DNA of 24,795 nucleotides from Clostridiales bacterium UBA1316 (GCA_002307055.1 DBTM01000035.1:1-24795); one strand, 5' to 3'; shown: positions 14,085-21,981, numbered from the stretch's first letter. Translations and numbers: made by a program. Notes: generated from the sequence alone by a model not told the origin.

Positions 14085-14909
14085 TTATCTGCTGCCTTTT
14101 GCGTCGCGATAGCCCTCCGGACTTTCAAGCGTGTCGGGTGGGAAGAACTCGTCGACAGGGAAGTGGATTCTCGCAAAAAGTGTGCAGGGGTCGTCTTCGT
14201 TGGAGCCGATGCACTCCTTGTCGGGCATGCAGTAGTCGTAAGACGGAATGAGCAGCTGGGTGTTGCGCTCGAGCTTGATGATGGAGAACTGGCCGAGCGT
14301 CACAAGCACGCGGCGGGTTGTCGGATCAAACAGAAGTTCACTCGGGAAGCTTTCGGCAATAAAGTCCGGGATGTCATACACGCCCGCGTCTTCCTTGTGG
14401 TGCTCGCAGATATCGACCAGCTTCATGCCAAGAATAATAGGATCGACCGCTTCCACAACGCCTGTCGGCAGATTTGTGGTTTCTATGGTACGGGAATCCA
14501 AACCTTGGATGGGCATTGCTGAAGAGAAAACCTTCGCGCTGCCCTCGCTGCCGAACAGGATAACGCGTTTATCGAAAATAGCAAGCCCGGTAATGTCGGC
14601 AGGCCTGTTGACCAGGGAGAAGGCCTCGCCCTTTATCTTGTAAAAATATCGGAGATCAACGGTATAATACCCTCTGTTGAAGGTGATTTCCTCGACATCT
14701 ATCGTAACATATAAAAGTTTAGCGGATTTTGGACGCACGCTGACAGCGTTTTCTATGTAGCACTGGGATTCCCTTGTCGGATAAAGACGCAGATCTTCGA
14801 TACAATCCTTATCTTTGCAGGAATCATATACCTTTCGTGTATGAACGCATACGGCCTCTCTGATGCAGGCGTCTCCCTGCACGGGGCCCGGTAAAACCCG
14901 ATCTGGCAT
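14085..14909 (-). CDS. Cys-containing clostridial protein of unknown function, possibly sporulation-linked
   Basis: A 274-residue soluble protein with no signal peptide or membrane segment. Near the N-terminus it has C15, C21, then VYDSCKDKDC (27-36) and DLRLYPTRESQCY. The C-terminal part has YDYCMPDKEC and DPC (C227, C233, C242), then FPVDEFFPPD. The paired Cys clusters could bind metal or form disulfides. I recognise it as a type of conserved clostridial protein but know no function. GGAGG lies 7 nt before the ATG; the longer frame to 15032 has no ribosome site and overlaps the promoter. A sigma-K-like promoter sits upstream, which suggests mother-cell expression and perhaps a coat role; that is inference. 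Confidence 0.75.
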   Translation of the reverse strand: MPDRVLPGPVQGDACIREAVCVHTRKVYDSCKDKDCIEDLRLYPTRESQCYIENAVSVRPKSAKLLYVTIDVEEITFNRGYYTVDLRYFYKIKGEAFSLVNRPADITGLAIFDKRVILFGSEGSAKVFSSAMPIQGLDSRTIETTNLPTGVVEAVDPIILGMKLVDICEHHKEDAGVYDIPDFIAESFPSELLFDPTTRRVLVTLGQFSIIKLERNTQLLIPSYDYCMPDKECIGSNEDDPCTLFARIHFPVDEFFPPDTLESPEGYRDAKGSR

Positions 14910-14955
14910 TTGTTTTCCTCCTTGATGAAAATAATGGTTGTGTTTTGCTTCAATA

Positions 14956-14982
14956 TAGTGTATGCATCGCCCTTGATAGTGT
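14956..14982 (-). promoter_or_regulatory. Sigma-K/sigma-E-like sporulation promoter
   Basis: On the minus strand CATACACTA (14956-14964) matches the sigma-K -10 CATAnnnTA and the sigma-E -10 CATACAmT. A CACA with central AC (14981-14982) lies 16 nt upstream, the place of the sigma-K -35. The sigma-E -35 is poor. No sigma-A promoter is evident here. Confidence 0.5.
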
Positions 14983-15049
14983 GAAATGCGCCTGAAATTA
15001 ACCTGCGGGCAGGCTGACCGTGGCCAAGCCAACCCATGTTGACATTGTA

Positions 15050-15079
15050 TTGCCTTTGGATACAGGCTTGTGGTAAAAT
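15050..15079 (+). promoter_or_regulatory. Possible ruvCAB promoter
   Basis: TTGCCT (15050-15055), 18-nt spacer, TAAAAT (15074-15079), about 48 nt before ruvC. A TTGACA at 15039-15044 has no good -10 at proper spacing. Confidence 0.4.
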
Positions 15080-15127
15080 AGCAAATAGCGGAAATTTCAA
15101 AGGATTGTTCAGAACAGGAAAATTTTT

Positions 15128-15640
15128 ATGATTATTCTTGGTATTGACCCGGGTATTGCCACCGTCGGCTTCGGTGTAATAAAATCAGAAGGCAGCCGAC
15201 AATCGCTCATCACATACGGTGTCATAAAAACATCCCCCGGCATCCGGCTCGCGCTGCGACTCAAACAAATATATGACGACGCGCTTGAGATCATCGATAC
15301 GTACAAGCCGGACGCCATTGCCATTGAGGAGTTGTTTTTCAACACGAATCTCAAGACCGGCATCTCGGTTGCGCATGGGCGCGGCGTTTTAATTCTGGCC
15401 GGCGAGGCGCGCGGTATACCAATGTATGAATATACCCCCCTGCAGGTGAAGCAGACTGTTGCCGGTTACGGCAGGGCAGGGAAGAAGCAGGTTATGGAAA
15501 TGGTCCGGCGGCTCCTGTCCATGGACGAGGTGCCCCAGCCCGACGACGCGGCAGACGCGCTGGCGATTGCCATCTGCTATGCCCGCGCAGCGAATTCACC
15601 CTTAAATATTAACGGAGGCGGCCCATGTTCTACTATTTAG
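15128..15640 (+). CDS. ruvC: Holliday junction resolvase RuvC
   Basis: A 170-residue RuvC nuclease of normal size. The four catalytic acids are visible: D7 in GIDPG, E67 in AIEELFF, D140 and D143 in PDDAADALAIA. It cuts Holliday junctions symmetrically during recombination and repair, guided by RuvAB. The ribosome site is weak (AGGAAA, 15116-15121). The 3' end overlaps ruvA by 16 nt, so translation is probably coupled. Confidence 0.96.
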   Translation: MIILGIDPGIATVGFGVIKSEGSRQSLITYGVIKTSPGIRLALRLKQIYDDALEIIDTYKPDAIAIEELFFNTNLKTGISVAHGRGVLILAGEARGIPMYEYTPLQVKQTVAGYGRAGKKQVMEMVRRLLSMDEVPQPDDAADALAIAICYARAANSPLNINGGGPCSTI

Positions 15641-16227
15641 AAGGCTCTGTTACGGTTATCGATCAAAACCTTGCCGTTATCGACGCTGCAGGCGTGGGCT
15701 ACGCCTGCTTTACGACGATGAACACCTTGTCGCATCTCGAAATCGGGAAGAAAGCGCGCCTGTATACCTTTTGCAATATTAAAGAAGACATTTTCGATAT
15801 TTACGGCTTTTACGACATGAGAGAGAAACGTTTTTTCGAGCAGCTTTTAACCGTTTCAGGCGTCGGCCCGAAGGCGGCGCTATCAATCCTCTCATCCGGT
15901 ACGCCGGAGTCGCTGGCTGTCGCCATCGTCAATGATGACGAGCGGGCCTTGACCTCAGCGCCGGGCGTCGGCAAAAAAATCGCCCAGCGTGTTATTCTGG
16001 AGCTCAAGGATAAAATAGCCAAAGAATCGGCGGGTCTCAAGTCGTCCGGCTTCAGTCCGGCCTTGGCGGGCGCAGGTACGGCAGGAACCAAGCTGTCGGA
16101 CGCCGCCTCGGCGCTGGCGGTGCTGGGGTACAGCCAAAGCGAAATTACAGCGGCGCTGCGCAATATGGAAACGGAAACGCTCACCGTTGAGGAAATCATC
16201 CGGCAAGTGCTGAAAAACAGTTTGTAA
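15625..16227 (+). CDS. ruvA: Holliday junction branch migration protein RuvA
   Basis: A 200-residue RuvA. The N-terminal OB domain (MFYYLEGSV) is followed by helix-hairpin-helix DNA-binding motifs: LLTVSGVGPKAALSILS and LTSAPGVGKKIAQRVILELKDK. A flexible linker and a C-terminal three-helix domain that touches RuvB (DAASALAVLGYSQSEI) follow. It binds four-way junctions as a tetramer and loads RuvB. GGAGG lies before the ATG, inside the end of ruvC. Confidence 0.97.
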   Translation: MFYYLEGSVTVIDQNLAVIDAAGVGYACFTTMNTLSHLEIGKKARLYTFCNIKEDIFDIYGFYDMREKRFFEQLLTVSGVGPKAALSILSSGTPESLAVAIVNDDERALTSAPGVGKKIAQRVILELKDKIAKESAGLKSSGFSPALAGAGTAGTKLSDAASALAVLGYSQSEITAALRNMETETLTVEEIIRQVLKNSL

Positions 16228-16267
16228 AAATAAACGCCGAAAATGCGTGCGGGACGGGGCTGCGTGA

Positions 16268-17329
16268 ATGAGTATTGATTACATGGACGATAAAAAGAAA
16301 AACAAACCGTCTGATGACGAGGTCCTGCTGACGACATCGTTTATCAGCGAGGATGACGGCGAGGGCAGCCTGCGCCCGCAGACACTGTCGGAATATATCG
16401 GGCAGGATAAAGCAAAGAAGAATCTTGCTATTTTTATCGAAGGCGCGAGGAAACGCGGCGAGCCCTTAGACCATGTGCTGCTGCACGGGCCCCCGGGGCT
16501 TGGCAAGACGACGCTTGCGGCCATCATTGCCAGGGAAATGGGCGGTACACTCCGAAAAACCTCGGGCCCGGCAATCGAAAAGCCGAAGGATCTGGCGGCA
16601 ATTCTCACGCAGCTCAATGACAACGATATATTATTTATTGATGAAATTCATCGGTTGAATCGCTCTATTGAGGAAATCCTATATCCGGCGATGGAAGATA
16701 AGCAGATTGATATCATCATCGGGCAAGGCCCGGCTGCGGCCTCCATCTGCCTGGAACTCAAGAATTTCACCCTTGTCGGCGCAACGACCCGCTCCGGTCA
16801 GCTCTCCTCGCCGCTGCGCGACCGTTTCGGCATCGACCTGAAGCTTGAATTGTATACGACGCAGGATCTCATGAAGATCGTCGAACGCACGGCTAAAATA
16901 TTGAATATACCGACCGATAAGGAAGGCGCGCACGAAATTGCCTCCCGCAGCCGCGGAACGCCAAGAATCGCCAACCGGCTCCTGCGCCGCGTGCGCGATT
17001 TTGCCGAGGTCAAGGGCGAGGGCGTTATCACCCATAAAATAGCCGATGAAGCGCTTGTGATGCTGGAAATCGACCGTACGGGATTAGACAATAATGACAG
17101 GCGTCTGCTGGAGAGCATCATCAAAAACTACGGCGGCGGCCCTGTCGGGCTCGAGACAATAGCCGCAACGATTAACGAAGAGGCAATCACGCTGGAGGAT
17201 GTCATCGAGCCGTATCTCATGCAGCAGGGCTTCCTGACGCGCACGCCGCGCGGGCGGTGCGTCACGCGTCTCGCCTACGAGCACCTCGGTATCCCCTTCG
17301 GCGGGAATGAGCAAATGAGCTTACAGTAA
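16268..17329 (+). CDS. ruvB: Holliday junction branch migration helicase RuvB
   Basis: A 353-residue AAA+ ATPase. Walker A is GPPGLGKT (74-81), Walker B is FIDEIHR (123-129), sensor I is GATTRSG (171-177), and the arginine-finger region is SPLRDRFG. The C-terminal winged helix contains QGFLTRTPRGR. Two hexameric rings drive DNA through the RuvA-bound junction. The ribosome site is weak (ACGGGG about 10 nt upstream); an in-frame ATG at 16283 is a possible alternative start. The gene starts 40 nt after ruvA, and glmM starts 18 nt after its stop. Confidence 0.96.
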   Translation: MSIDYMDDKKKNKPSDDEVLLTTSFISEDDGEGSLRPQTLSEYIGQDKAKKNLAIFIEGARKRGEPLDHVLLHGPPGLGKTTLAAIIAREMGGTLRKTSGPAIEKPKDLAAILTQLNDNDILFIDEIHRLNRSIEEILYPAMEDKQIDIIIGQGPAAASICLELKNFTLVGATTRSGQLSSPLRDRFGIDLKLELYTTQDLMKIVERTAKILNIPTDKEGAHEIASRSRGTPRIANRLLRRVRDFAEVKGEGVITHKIADEALVMLEIDRTGLDNNDRRLLESIIKNYGGGPVGLETIAATINEEAITLEDVIEPYLMQQGFLTRTPRGRCVTRLAYEHLGIPFGGNEQMSLQ

Positions 17330-17347
17330 AAGGAATGATGTATATAC

Positions 17348-18724
17348 ATGGGTAAATATTTCGGAACAGACGGTATCAGGGGCATTGTAAACGAGACACT
17401 GGACGCCGATATGGCCTATAAGGTCGGCTGCGCAGCCGCGACAGTCCTGAAGGATCAAAATGATCCGCGTGACGGTTATAACATTCACGATAAGCGCCCT
17501 CTTATCCTCATCGGGAAGGACACGCGCATTTCCTCGGATATGCTGGAGGCGGCGCTCGTCGCAGGAATCTGTTCAGCCGGAGCCGATGTCATGCCGCTCG
17601 GCGTTCTCCCGACACCGGCTGTCGCGTACCTCACAGTCCGCCTTGGGGCGCAGATGGGCATTGTGATATCGGCGTCTCACAATCCGTTTGAGCACAACGG
17701 CATCAAAATTTTTGATCAGAACGGCTTCAAGCTGCGTGATGAGCTCGAAGAACGCATTGAGCGCATGATTGACGGGCTGGAAGCCTGCGGCAAAAAAACG
17801 CACAGCGCGCTTGGCCGTGTCCTGACGGATGACGGGCGGGGCACAGAGCTGTATGTTGATTATCTGGCCCAATCGGCGCAGACAGAGATTAAAGGTCTGC
17901 GTATCGCCGTCGACTGCGCCAACGGCGCCGCGTCGAAAACGGCGGAGCGTCTGTTTTCAAGGTTTGATATTGATTATGAGCTCCTGTGCGACCATCCCAA
18001 CGGCATTAATATCAACGATAACTGCGGCTCAACGCATATTGAGCATCTTAAAAATATCGTCAAAGCCGGAGAGTTTGACCTGGGCTTCGCTTTTGACGGA
18101 GACGCCGACAGATGCCTGACGGTTGATGAAAACGGCGAGGTCATTGACGGCGATAAAATGATGGCGGTCATGGGCCGCTTCATGAAAGGCAAAGGTGTTT
18201 TGAAAAACAATGCGATCGTCGCAACCGTCATGTCCAACCTCGGGTTTCATGAATTTGCTCTGAATAACGGCATTGAATTATTATGCGCCTCTGTCGGAGA
18301 CAGAAATGTACTCGAAATGATGCAGAAGCGTCGGTGCAATCTGGGCGGCGAGCAGTCCGGCCACATCATTTTTCTCGATGACGCGACGACCGGGGACGGG
18401 CAGCTTGCCGCCGTCAAATTCCTCAGCGTGGTTTCCGGCACGGGAGAGCCGGTATCGAAGCTCACACAGGATATCCCGCAGTATCCCCAGGTTCTCATGA
18501 ATCTGCCGATTTCCGGCGGCAACGCCGCGAAGGATGCGATTATGTCCAGCAGCGCCCTTAAAGACGCCGTGCAAAAAGAAGAACAGGAAATTCATGGCAG
18601 CGGCAGAATTCTTGTGCGGCCGTCCGGAACGGAGGCTCTTATACGCGTCATGGTTGAGGCAAAAACAGAAGAAATCGCCGTTGAGATTGCCAATCGTCTT
18701 ATAAATATGATAAAATCGCTATAA
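17348..18724 (+). CDS. glmM: Phosphoglucosamine mutase
   Basis: A 458-residue alpha-D-phosphohexomutase, slightly longer than the usual 445-450. Signatures: MGKYFGTDGIRG at the start, active-site S110 in ISASHNP, metal loop DGDADRC (250-256), and phosphate-binding RPSGTEALIRVMVEA near the end. It turns glucosamine-6-phosphate into glucosamine-1-phosphate for UDP-GlcNAc and peptidoglycan. It follows ruvB by 18 nt and seems to share its transcript. AAAGGAA lies before the ATG. In many Firmicutes glmM sits with cdaA instead, so the ruv link is a local arrangement. Confidence 0.95.
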   Translation: MGKYFGTDGIRGIVNETLDADMAYKVGCAAATVLKDQNDPRDGYNIHDKRPLILIGKDTRISSDMLEAALVAGICSAGADVMPLGVLPTPAVAYLTVRLGAQMGIVISASHNPFEHNGIKIFDQNGFKLRDELEERIERMIDGLEACGKKTHSALGRVLTDDGRGTELYVDYLAQSAQTEIKGLRIAVDCANGAASKTAERLFSRFDIDYELLCDHPNGININDNCGSTHIEHLKNIVKAGEFDLGFAFDGDADRCLTVDENGEVIDGDKMMAVMGRFMKGKGVLKNNAIVATVMSNLGFHEFALNNGIELLCASVGDRNVLEMMQKRRCNLGGEQSGHIIFLDDATTGDGQLAAVKFLSVVSGTGEPVSKLTQDIPQYPQVLMNLPISGGNAAKDAIMSSSALKDAVQKEEQEIHGSGRILVRPSGTEALIRVMVEAKTEEIAVEIANRLINMIKSL

Positions 18725-18769
18725 AATCGTCAAATATAAATAATATTTTAAAAACATTAACCAAAATAC

Positions 18770-18798
18770 TTGACATAATGACCACAATTATCTATAAT
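18770..18798 (+). promoter_or_regulatory. Promoter of sigH
   Basis: Consensus TTGACA (18770-18775), 17-nt spacer, consensus TATAAT (18793-18798), preceded by an AT-rich stretch (18725-18769) that could act as an UP element. The first in-frame ATG of the sigH frame (18778) falls inside it. Confidence 0.85.
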
Positions 18799-18837
18799 TT
18801 TAACAGCATAAGTCATTTTTCCAATTTTGGTATAAAT

Positions 18838-19440
18838 ATGAATAATTTTTACAATAGTCGCGACGTGGAGCTTTGGAGCTTAGCTTCTTCAGGCGATATG
18901 GCTGCTGAAGAAGAACTGATTACCGAATACAGTCGGCTCGTCAAAATTTGTGCCCGTCCCTATTTTCTTGTCGGCGGTGACAGCGAAGACCTTATCCAAG
19001 AAGGTATGCTCGGTTTGTTATCGGCGGTCAGGCATTATGACCCCGCAAAGGATGTTAAGTTTAAAACATACGCTGAGTTTTGTATCAGAAGGCGTCTGTT
19101 AAGTGCGATTAAGTCCGCCACCAGGTTTAAGCATAATCCGTTAAAAGATTACGTATCATTGGAATCTCCGGAGCTTGACGAAAACAATACCCAAGGGATG
19201 TCTTTTTTGCGCGATCCTGAAGAGTTTGTTATAGCCAGAGAGCGTGTTGATGAGATTACAAATTGTCTTTATGGCTCTTTGTCCCGATTTGAATCCAAGG
19301 TATTAGGGCTTTATTTGGAAGGCATGTCCTATGAAGATATGGCCGAAAATGTGAATAAAACCCCCAAGTCGGTTGACAACGCTGTGCAAAGAATCAGGAA
19401 AAAGCTTGCTCAATTGCTAAAAAATGGCGATAATCAGTGA
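18838..19440 (+). CDS. sigH: RNA polymerase sigma factor SigH (sporulation, sigma-70 family)
   Basis: A 200-residue sigma factor closely resembling B. subtilis SigH. Region 2 has YFLVGGDSEDLIQEGMLGLLSAV and FKTYAEFCIRRRLLSAIKSATR with a KHNPL tail; region 4 has LYLEGMSYEDMAENVNKTPKSVDNAVQRIRKKL. SigH directs early sporulation and transition-phase genes. The frame opens at 18778, but that ATG lies within the promoter, so the ATG at 18838 is chosen. No good ribosome site precedes it (TTTTGG only), and the transcript leader would be about 30 nt, so translation may be weak. Its usual neighbours in Bacillus (rlmB, rpmG, secE) are absent; a zinc-ribbon gene follows by 63 nt. Confidence 0.9.
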   Translation: MNNFYNSRDVELWSLASSGDMAAEEELITEYSRLVKICARPYFLVGGDSEDLIQEGMLGLLSAVRHYDPAKDVKFKTYAEFCIRRRLLSAIKSATRFKHNPLKDYVSLESPELDENNTQGMSFLRDPEEFVIARERVDEITNCLYGSLSRFESKVLGLYLEGMSYEDMAENVNKTPKSVDNAVQRIRKKLAQLLKNGDNQ

Positions 19441-19503
19441 AAGCTGAACGCAAATAAAAGGCCCGAATGGGTAGATAAATTTTGTCAAAAGAGAGGTTTC
19501 AAG

Positions 19504-19782
19504 ATGTACGAAGACAAGACATTAGTGTGTAAGGAATGTGGTGCTGAGTTTACATTCACCGCAGGTGAGCAGGAGTTTTACGCAGAGCGTGGTTTCCAGA
19601 ATGAGCCGCAGCGCTGCAAAACCTGCCGTGACTCCCGTAAAAATGCAGCACGCGGACCGAGAGAGTACTTTAAAGCTGTTTGCGCTTCCTGTGGCAATGA
19701 GGCGAGAGTTCCGTTCGAGCCGAAATCCGACAGGCCGGTATATTGCAGCGACTGCTTCGCTAAGATGAGAGAGGCGCAGTAA
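19504..19782 (+). CDS. Small zinc-ribbon protein
   Basis: A 92-residue protein with four CxxC pairs: C9/C12, C38/C41, C60/C63 and C81/C84. The first half looks like a probable zinc-ribbon domain (LVCKECGAEFTFTAGEQEFY); the second is a CxxC motif around a VPFEPKSDRPVYC loop. Two zinc sites are likely. Related small proteins are common in Clostridia, with no firm function; nucleic-acid or protein binding is possible. AGAGAGG precedes the ATG. No separate promoter is obvious, so it may be read from sigH. Confidence 0.85.
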   Translation: MYEDKTLVCKECGAEFTFTAGEQEFYAERGFQNEPQRCKTCRDSRKNAARGPREYFKAVCASCGNEARVPFEPKSDRPVYCSDCFAKMREAQ

Positions 19783-19788
19783 GGCTGG

Positions 19789-19833
19789 AAAAGCGGCAAG
19801 CCACTGAAAAGCGGCAAGCCACTGAAAGCGGCA
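19789..19833 (+). repeat. 18-bp tandem repeat (2.5 copies)
   Basis: AAAAGCGGCAAGCCACTG occurs at 19789-19806 and 19807-19824, then a partial copy. It starts 6 nt after the zinc-ribbon stop codon. No known function. Confidence 0.85.
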
Positions 19834-19853
19834 GGAAAGTATGACTTGTTCAT

Positions 19854-19925
19854 GAGCCTGAGTTCTGTAAGATTTAAATACGTGTGTATTTAAATTTATA
19901 GAGCTTAGGCTCTTGTCCGTTTTTT
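19854..19925 (+). terminator. Compound terminator after the zinc-ribbon gene
   Basis: Outer stem GAGCCTGAG (19854-19862) with CTTAGGCTC (19904-19912), one G-U pair. It encloses a perfect 10-bp AT-rich hairpin (19872-19881 with 19886-19895). TTTTTT follows at 19920-19925. Confidence 0.7.
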
Positions 19926-19962
19926 ACGCCAGAGCAGTGATGATTCATTAAAATAACGTAAA

Positions 19963-19981
19963 ACGCGGCAATAAACCGCGT
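19963..19981. other. Small hairpin in the intergenic gap
   Basis: ACGCGG (19963-19968) pairs with CCGCGT (19976-19981) around a 7-nt loop. It lacks a T-run and lies upstream of the DUF1858 promoter. The rest of the 19926-20023 gap shows nothing clear. Confidence 0.4.
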
Positions 19982-20023
19982 GAGATATATGACTGTTTGC
20001 CGATAGAATTTATTGGTAATCTG

Positions 20024-20052
20024 TTGAAATCAGCTTTGGAATCGGATATAAT
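20024..20052 (+). promoter_or_regulatory. Promoter of the DUF1858 gene
   Basis: TTGAAA (20024-20029), 17-nt spacer, consensus TATAAT (20047-20052). Confidence 0.75.
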
Positions 20053-20102
20053 AGCATTAAAGAAGGCATAACTAAACCGAATATTATATGGAGGCTGTCA
20101 AT

Positions 20103-20303
20103 ATGTCACAAATAACAAGAGATACAGTCATTGCGGATATTTTAGATATCGCACCGGAATCGGCTCCGCTTTTCTTGTCCATCGGTATGCACTGCCTCGG
20201 CTGCGCAATGTCGAGCGGCGAAACACTCGGCGAAGCCTGCGAGGTTCACGGTGTCGACTTTGATGAGTTCTACGAGCAGCTCAAAGAATTTGTTGAAGAA
20301 TAA
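20103..20303 (+). CDS. DUF1858-domain protein
   Basis: A 66-residue protein that is essentially one DUF1858 domain: a helical start (DTVIADILDIAPESAPLFLSIGM) and a HCLGC motif with C31 and C34. The same domain begins ScdA/RIC iron-sulfur repair proteins, and stand-alone copies are common in anaerobes. A redox or metal-related role is likely but unproven. GGAGG (20090-20094) is 8 nt before the ATG at 20103; the ATG at 20088 lies on that site and is rejected. It has its own promoter and a strong terminator, so it is a single-gene unit. Confidence 0.88.
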   Translation: MSQITRDTVIADILDIAPESAPLFLSIGMHCLGCAMSSGETLGEACEVHGVDFDEFYEQLKEFVEE

Positions 20304-20321
20304 TTTTCGCTGAGACGATTG

Positions 20322-20349
20322 AAAGCGGGGGATTGATTCCCCCGCTTTT
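20322..20349 (+). terminator. Terminator after the DUF1858 gene
   Basis: A perfect 11-bp stem (20322-20332 with 20338-20348), 5-nt loop and a short T-run. It ends 29 nt before trmK, which has no clear promoter of its own in that gap. Confidence 0.85.
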
Positions 20350-20378
20350 ACATACAGATAGGTTCGGAATGGTTATAT

Positions 20379-21083
20379 ATGAAACAGATCGTCCTTTCGG
20401 ATAGACTTTTCGCCGTCGTACGCTATATCAAGCAGGATTCCGCCGCAGCGGACGTTGGCACAGACCACGGTTTTATACCGGTATATCTCGCCCAGAACAA
20501 TATCGCCCGGCGCATTATCGCCGCCGACGTCCGGAAGGACCCGCTGTCGCGGGCGCAGGCCTCGGCAAGGGAATACGGCGTCAGCAGCCGGATCGAGTTC
20601 GTCCTGACCGACGGCCTGCTCGGTCTTGAGGACCGCGGTATTGATACGGTTGTCGCCGCGGGTATGGGCGGCGAGACGATTGCGGGTATCCTCGAAAGAG
20701 CGCCGTGGATAAAGACGGCGGATGTGCGTCTCATTCTCCAGCCTCAGACAAAGCAGCGTGAGCTTTTGATATGGCTGGCAGGCAGCGGTTACGCTGTGAG
20801 CGACGCATCACTTGTGCTCGACAGCGGCAGAATTTATACCGTTATTCTCGTGGGAGCGCAGGACAGTGCCGCACCAAACGATATTTTAAAAATTCTATTG
20901 GATAAGCGAGAGCCACTGCTTCCCGTGTATTTATCCAGGCGTATTGCCATAGCACACAGGGAGGTCGTCGGCCTCGCCAAGTCGTCTGTCGATTCGGCAT
21001 CTGAGCTGAGCTTGAAAACGCGTGAGCTTGAAACATTGATTCATATGAAAGAGGCGGCAGAAAGATGGCATGTTACAAAGTAA
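20379..21083 (+). CDS. trmK: tRNA (adenine(22)-N1)-methyltransferase TrmK
   Basis: A 234-residue Rossmann-fold SAM methyltransferase of the TrmK family. The SAM loop is DVGTDHGFIPVYLA (about 25-38), followed by IIAADVRKDPL and AGMGGETIAGIL. It methylates N1 of A22 in the tRNA D-loop. The ribosome site is poor (GGAATGG). The end overlaps the Nif3-family gene by 19 nt, the same pairing as yqfN-yqfO in B. subtilis, which supports the call. Confidence 0.93.
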   Translation: MKQIVLSDRLFAVVRYIKQDSAAADVGTDHGFIPVYLAQNNIARRIIAADVRKDPLSRAQASAREYGVSSRIEFVLTDGLLGLEDRGIDTVVAAGMGGETIAGILERAPWIKTADVRLILQPQTKQRELLIWLAGSGYAVSDASLVLDSGRIYTVILVGAQDSAAPNDILKILLDKREPLLPVYLSRRIAIAHREVVGLAKSSVDSASELSLKTRELETLIHMKEAAERWHVTK

Positions 21084-21859
21084 AGGATATATTAAAAGAG
21101 CTTGAAGAATTCGCGCCGCCCGCGCTTAAAATGGACTTCGATAATGTCGGCTTGCTTGTCGGTTATTCCGAGGCTGATGTCAGCAGCATCCTTATCAGCC
21201 TTGATATCACCCGGGAAGTGATCGATGAAGCGATTAAAAGCAAAGCACAGCTCATCGTCTCGCACCATCCTTTGTTCTTCTCCCTCAAAACCGCCGGCGA
21301 TACGGACGCGGCAGGGAAAAAAGTCACCGCGCTTTTATCCGGCCATCTGTCCGCCATCTGCATGCACACGAATCTGGACGCGGCTCCGGGCGGCGTCGGC
21401 GACGCTTTTGCCGAAGCGGCGGGCTTGACACAGACGGCAAATCTGGCAGACGAGGTGTTTGTCGGCGGAAAGCCCTATTCTTACGGCAGGCTTGGATTTT
21501 TAAAGCAGCCCGCGAAACTCGCCGATTATCTTGTGTTCCTCAAGAGCCGTTTAAATACGGGCGGACTGCGCTATTACGATGCCGGGCGCGATGTTCATAA
21601 AGTAGCCGCCGTCAACGGCTCCGGCGGAGACTATTTAAAGTACGCGCTGTCCAACGGCTGCGATACCTTCATCACGTCCGATATTAAATATGACGTCTTC
21701 CTCGATGCGAAGGAAGCGGGCATCAACCTCATCGACGGCGATCATTTCTGCACCGAAAATGTCGTAACACCCGTACTTGAAAAGAGACTGAACACAGCTT
21801 TCCCGGAAATTGTAACGGCAATTTCAAAAATCCACGGTCAAACGGCGCGGTTTTTATAA
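21065..21859 (+). CDS. Nif3-like dinuclear metal-centre protein (DUF34)
   Basis: A 264-residue member of the Nif3/YqfO family. The metal ligands are visible: H67/H68 in VSHHPLFF, H102 and D106 in MHTNLDAAPGG, H227 and E231 in GDHFCTEN. It is the short form, without the roughly 100-residue middle insert found in B. subtilis YqfO. The family forms hexamers with two metals per subunit; its reaction is uncertain, often given as GTP cyclohydrolase I type 2 without firm proof. It is probably cotranslated with trmK, given the 19-nt overlap. Confidence 0.93.
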   Translation: MACYKVKDILKELEEFAPPALKMDFDNVGLLVGYSEADVSSILISLDITREVIDEAIKSKAQLIVSHHPLFFSLKTAGDTDAAGKKVTALLSGHLSAICMHTNLDAAPGGVGDAFAEAAGLTQTANLADEVFVGGKPYSYGRLGFLKQPAKLADYLVFLKSRLNTGGLRYYDAGRDVHKVAAVNGSGGDYLKYALSNGCDTFITSDIKYDVFLDAKEAGINLIDGDHFCTENVVTPVLEKRLNTAFPEIVTAISKIHGQTARFL

Positions 21860-21878
21860 GTCTTTTTACACAAAATTC

Positions 21879-21907
21879 TTGATTATTTTTATACAGTCAT
21901 GTAAAAT
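21879..21907 (+). promoter_or_regulatory. Promoter of the S-component/coaX unit
   Basis: TTGATT (21879-21884), 17-nt spacer, TAAAAT (21902-21907). The leader to the start codon is about 88 nt. Confidence 0.55.
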
Positions 21908-21914
21908 GGCACTA

Positions 21915-21981
21915 CGATACTCATACTTTCAGGTATCGGTATCGAATATTATTGCGCTGCATCTTAGATACTAAGAGCAGC
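21915..21981 (+). promoter_or_regulatory. Two-hairpin leader of the S-component gene
   Basis: Hairpin 1: CGATAC (21915-21920) with GTATCG (21939-21944), an internal loop, then ATAC with GTAT inside. Hairpin 2: GCTGC (21956-21960) with GCAGC (21977-21981), enclosing TCTTA/TAAGA. Hairpin 2 ends 4 nt before the AAGGGGGA ribosome site. It could control translation; no known riboswitch is recognised. Confidence 0.5.

Noticed and set aside
15039..15066. TTGACA at 15039 as the ruvC -35
   Set aside because: The only hexamer at proper spacing is TACAGG, a poor -10; the TTGCCT/TAAAAT pair fits better, though still weakly.
19789..19833. Possible CRISPR array
   Set aside because: The units are contiguous, with no spacers, only 2.5 copies and no cas genes.
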